64,000 nt of DNA. It comes from Achromobacter agilis. Its GTDB lineage: Bacteria > Pseudomonadota > Gammaproteobacteria > Burkholderiales > Burkholderiaceae_B. Both the position numbers and the translations under genes were made by a program. The notes beneath the pieces are model-generated. The model had not been told where the DNA came from. It saw only the letters and a list, made by a program, of their open reading frames with translations, and searched no databases. The stretch is from the NCBI RefSeq assembly GCF_900496965.1, contig NZ_UFQB01000021.1, positions 56,547-120,546 of the forward strand, in the 5' to 3' direction. Of this stretch, positions 62,818 to 64,000 are shown piece after piece. Within the stretch, counting starts at the first letter, position 1; each line of letters begins with the position of its first letter.

Positions 62818-64000
62818 ATGACTTATCTGGTACTGGCCCGCAAGTGGCGGCCGCGATCGTTCGATACCCTCGTGGGACAGGATCACGTGGTGCGCGCGCT
62901 GACGCATGCGCTCGACACGCAACGCCTGCACCACGCCTGGCTGTTCACCGGAACCCGGGGCGTGGGCAAGACCACGCTTTCGCGCATTCTGGCCAAATCG
63001 CTCAACTGCGAAACGGGCATCACGTCCAAGCCTTGCGGCGTGTGCCGCGCGTGCACGGAAATCGATTCGGGACGCTTCGTCGATTACCTCGAACTGGACG
63101 CGGCGTCGAACCGCGGCGTCGAGGAAATGACGCAGTTGCTGGAACAGGCGGTGTACGCACCGGGCGCCGGACGCTTCAAGGTCTACATGATCGACGAAGT
63201 CCACATGCTGACCGGGCATGCGTTCAACGCCATGCTCAAGACGCTCGAAGAGCCACCGCCCCACGTCAAGTTCATCCTGGCCACGACCGACCCGCAGAAG
63301 ATCCCGGTGACGGTGCTGTCCCGCTGCCTCCAGTTCAACCTCAAGCAGATGCCGGCCGATTCCATCGTCGGGCACCTGCAGGCCGTGTTGGGGCAGGAAG
63401 AGGTCGGCTTCGAAGTGCCGGCCCTGCGGCTGATCGGGCAGGCGGCCTCCGGTTCGATGCGCGACGCCCTGTCGCTGACCGACCAGGCTATCGCCTATAG
63501 CGCCGGCAACCTGACCGAGGAGGCCGTGCGCGGCATGCTCGGCACCATCGACCAGCGGCACCTGGTGCGCCTGCTGGACGCGCTGTCCACGGGCGACGCC
63601 AAGGGCGTGCTGGCGGTGGCCGACGAACTGGCGATCCGCGGGCTGTCCTATGCCGGCGCGCTGGCCGACCTGGCGGTGCTGCTGTCGCGCGTGGCCATCG
63701 AGCAGCGCGTGACCGGCGTTACGCCGGCCGAGGATCCCCTGGCCGCCGACATCTCGCGCCTGGCACAGTCCCTGCATCCCGACGCCGTGCAGCTGTTCTA
63801 TTCCGTGGCGGTGCATAGCCGTGGCGAACTGACGCTGGCCCCCGACGAATACGCGGGCTTCATCATGGCCTGCCTGCGCATGCTGGCGCTCAACGGCGAT
63901 GCCGGTCCGCAGACCGCGCTGGAAGCGCCCGCCGCGCCGGCCCGCCAGGCGGCCGATCCGGTCGCCGCCGCTGTTGCGCCCGCCGTTGCGCCGCCGCCGG
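62818..64000 (+). CDS. dnaX: DNA polymerase III subunit gamma/tau (3' end cut off)
   Basis: The clamp-loader ATPase of DNA polymerase III. The reading frame is open from ATG 62818 to the window edge (394 codons). Domains: AAA+ Walker A GTRGVGKT (45-52), zinc cysteines 64, 73, 76 and 79, Walker B with DEVHM (126-130), sensor 1 region ILATTDPQK, and the SRC motif (168-170) that contacts the neighbouring subunit's ATP. Domain III is reached by about residue 240 and an Ala/Pro-rich linker starts near 370. TACAAT lies six bases before the ATG and no ribosome site is present. The frameshift region, if any, lies beyond the window. Confidence 0.95.
   Translation, partial: MTYLVLARKWRPRSFDTLVGQDHVVRALTHALDTQRLHHAWLFTGTRGVGKTTLSRILAKSLNCETGITSKPCGVCRACTEIDSGRFVDYLELDAASNRGVEEMTQLLEQAVYAPGAGRFKVYMIDEVHMLTGHAFNAMLKTLEEPPPHVKFILATTDPQKIPVTVLSRCLQFNLKQMPADSIVGHLQAVLGQEEVGFEVPALRLIGQAASGSMRDALSLTDQAIAYSAGNLTEEAVRGMLGTIDQRHLVRLLDALSTGDAKGVLAVADELAIRGLSYAGALADLAVLLSRVAIEQRVTGVTPAEDPLAADISRLAQSLHPDAVQLFYSVAVHSRGELTLAPDEYAGFIMACLRMLALNGDAGPQTALEAPAAPARQAADPVAAAVAPAVAPPP

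Noticed and set aside
62624..62821. 65-residue open frame between ffs and dnaX
   Set aside because: It starts inside the ffs terminator stem and crosses an inverted repeat; no coding character.

Overview
The window is GC-rich, densely packed bacterial chromosome. Gene content points to a betaproteobacterium of the Alcaligenaceae (Bordetella/Achromobacter-like): several orphan Bug/TctC-type periplasmic binding proteins, aerobic benzoyl-CoA (box) catabolism, the purC / dsbB / purE-purK / tsaC neighbourhood, and many IclR and LysR regulators beside short catabolic operons. The family is fairly safe; the genus is a guess. No insertion sequence, prophage or CRISPR array is visible.

Layout. 1-4274: a Dpp/Gsi-type ABC importer (two permeases, a fused double ATPase) with an amidase, cut at the left edge. 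4483-11055: housekeeping genes (fructose-bisphosphate aldolase, GFA protein, purC, DUF5993 plus DsbB, purE, purK, threonylcarbamoyl-AMP synthase). 11116-15715: a Bug protein, a 3-oxoacid (probably 3-oxoadipate) CoA-transferase and its IclR regulator, divergent from an orphan amino-acid binding protein. 15802-20786: an uncharacterised acyl-CoA cluster (DUF35, thiolase, Bug protein, acyl-CoA ligase) with a divergent TetR regulator and a striking four-fold operator-like repeat. 20823-23111: LysR divergent from an MFS transporter. 23152-29211: IclR, an agmatinase-like ureohydrolase with an altered metal site, a polar amino-acid ABC importer and a TPP enzyme. 29280-43001: the benzoate island: Liv-type importer, hydrolase, benzoate-CoA ligase and DUF4863 on the minus strand; BoxR, BoxC, BoxB, BoxA and a MaoC protein on the plus strand. 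43044-48346: orphan TRAP binding protein, glutaryl-CoA dehydrogenase, TPP enzyme, LysR. 48365-64000: XerD, YbaK, DJ-1/PfpI, alcohol dehydrogenase, RHH protein, PBP7-like endopeptidase, tRNA-Arg(CCU), MFS transporter, a 56-residue membrane protein, an AddB/AddA-like nuclease-helicase pair, a repeat-rich spacer, the SRP RNA gene and the start of dnaX, cut at the right edge.

How the genes work together. The box island reads as a complete route: the importer brings in an aromatic acid, the ligase makes benzoyl-CoA, BoxAB epoxidises it and BoxC opens the ring hydrolytically, with BoxR as the benzoyl-CoA sensor. Ring-cleavage and glutarate-type intermediates would feed acyl-CoA enzymes such as glutaryl-CoA dehydrogenase and the CoA-transferase elsewhere in the window. 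The most unusual sequence signals are non-coding: the GGTAC repeat array at 20011-20090, the A-B-A-A-B-A composite repeat at 62055-62345, and a 21-bp inverted copy of the SRP RNA promoter and 5' end.
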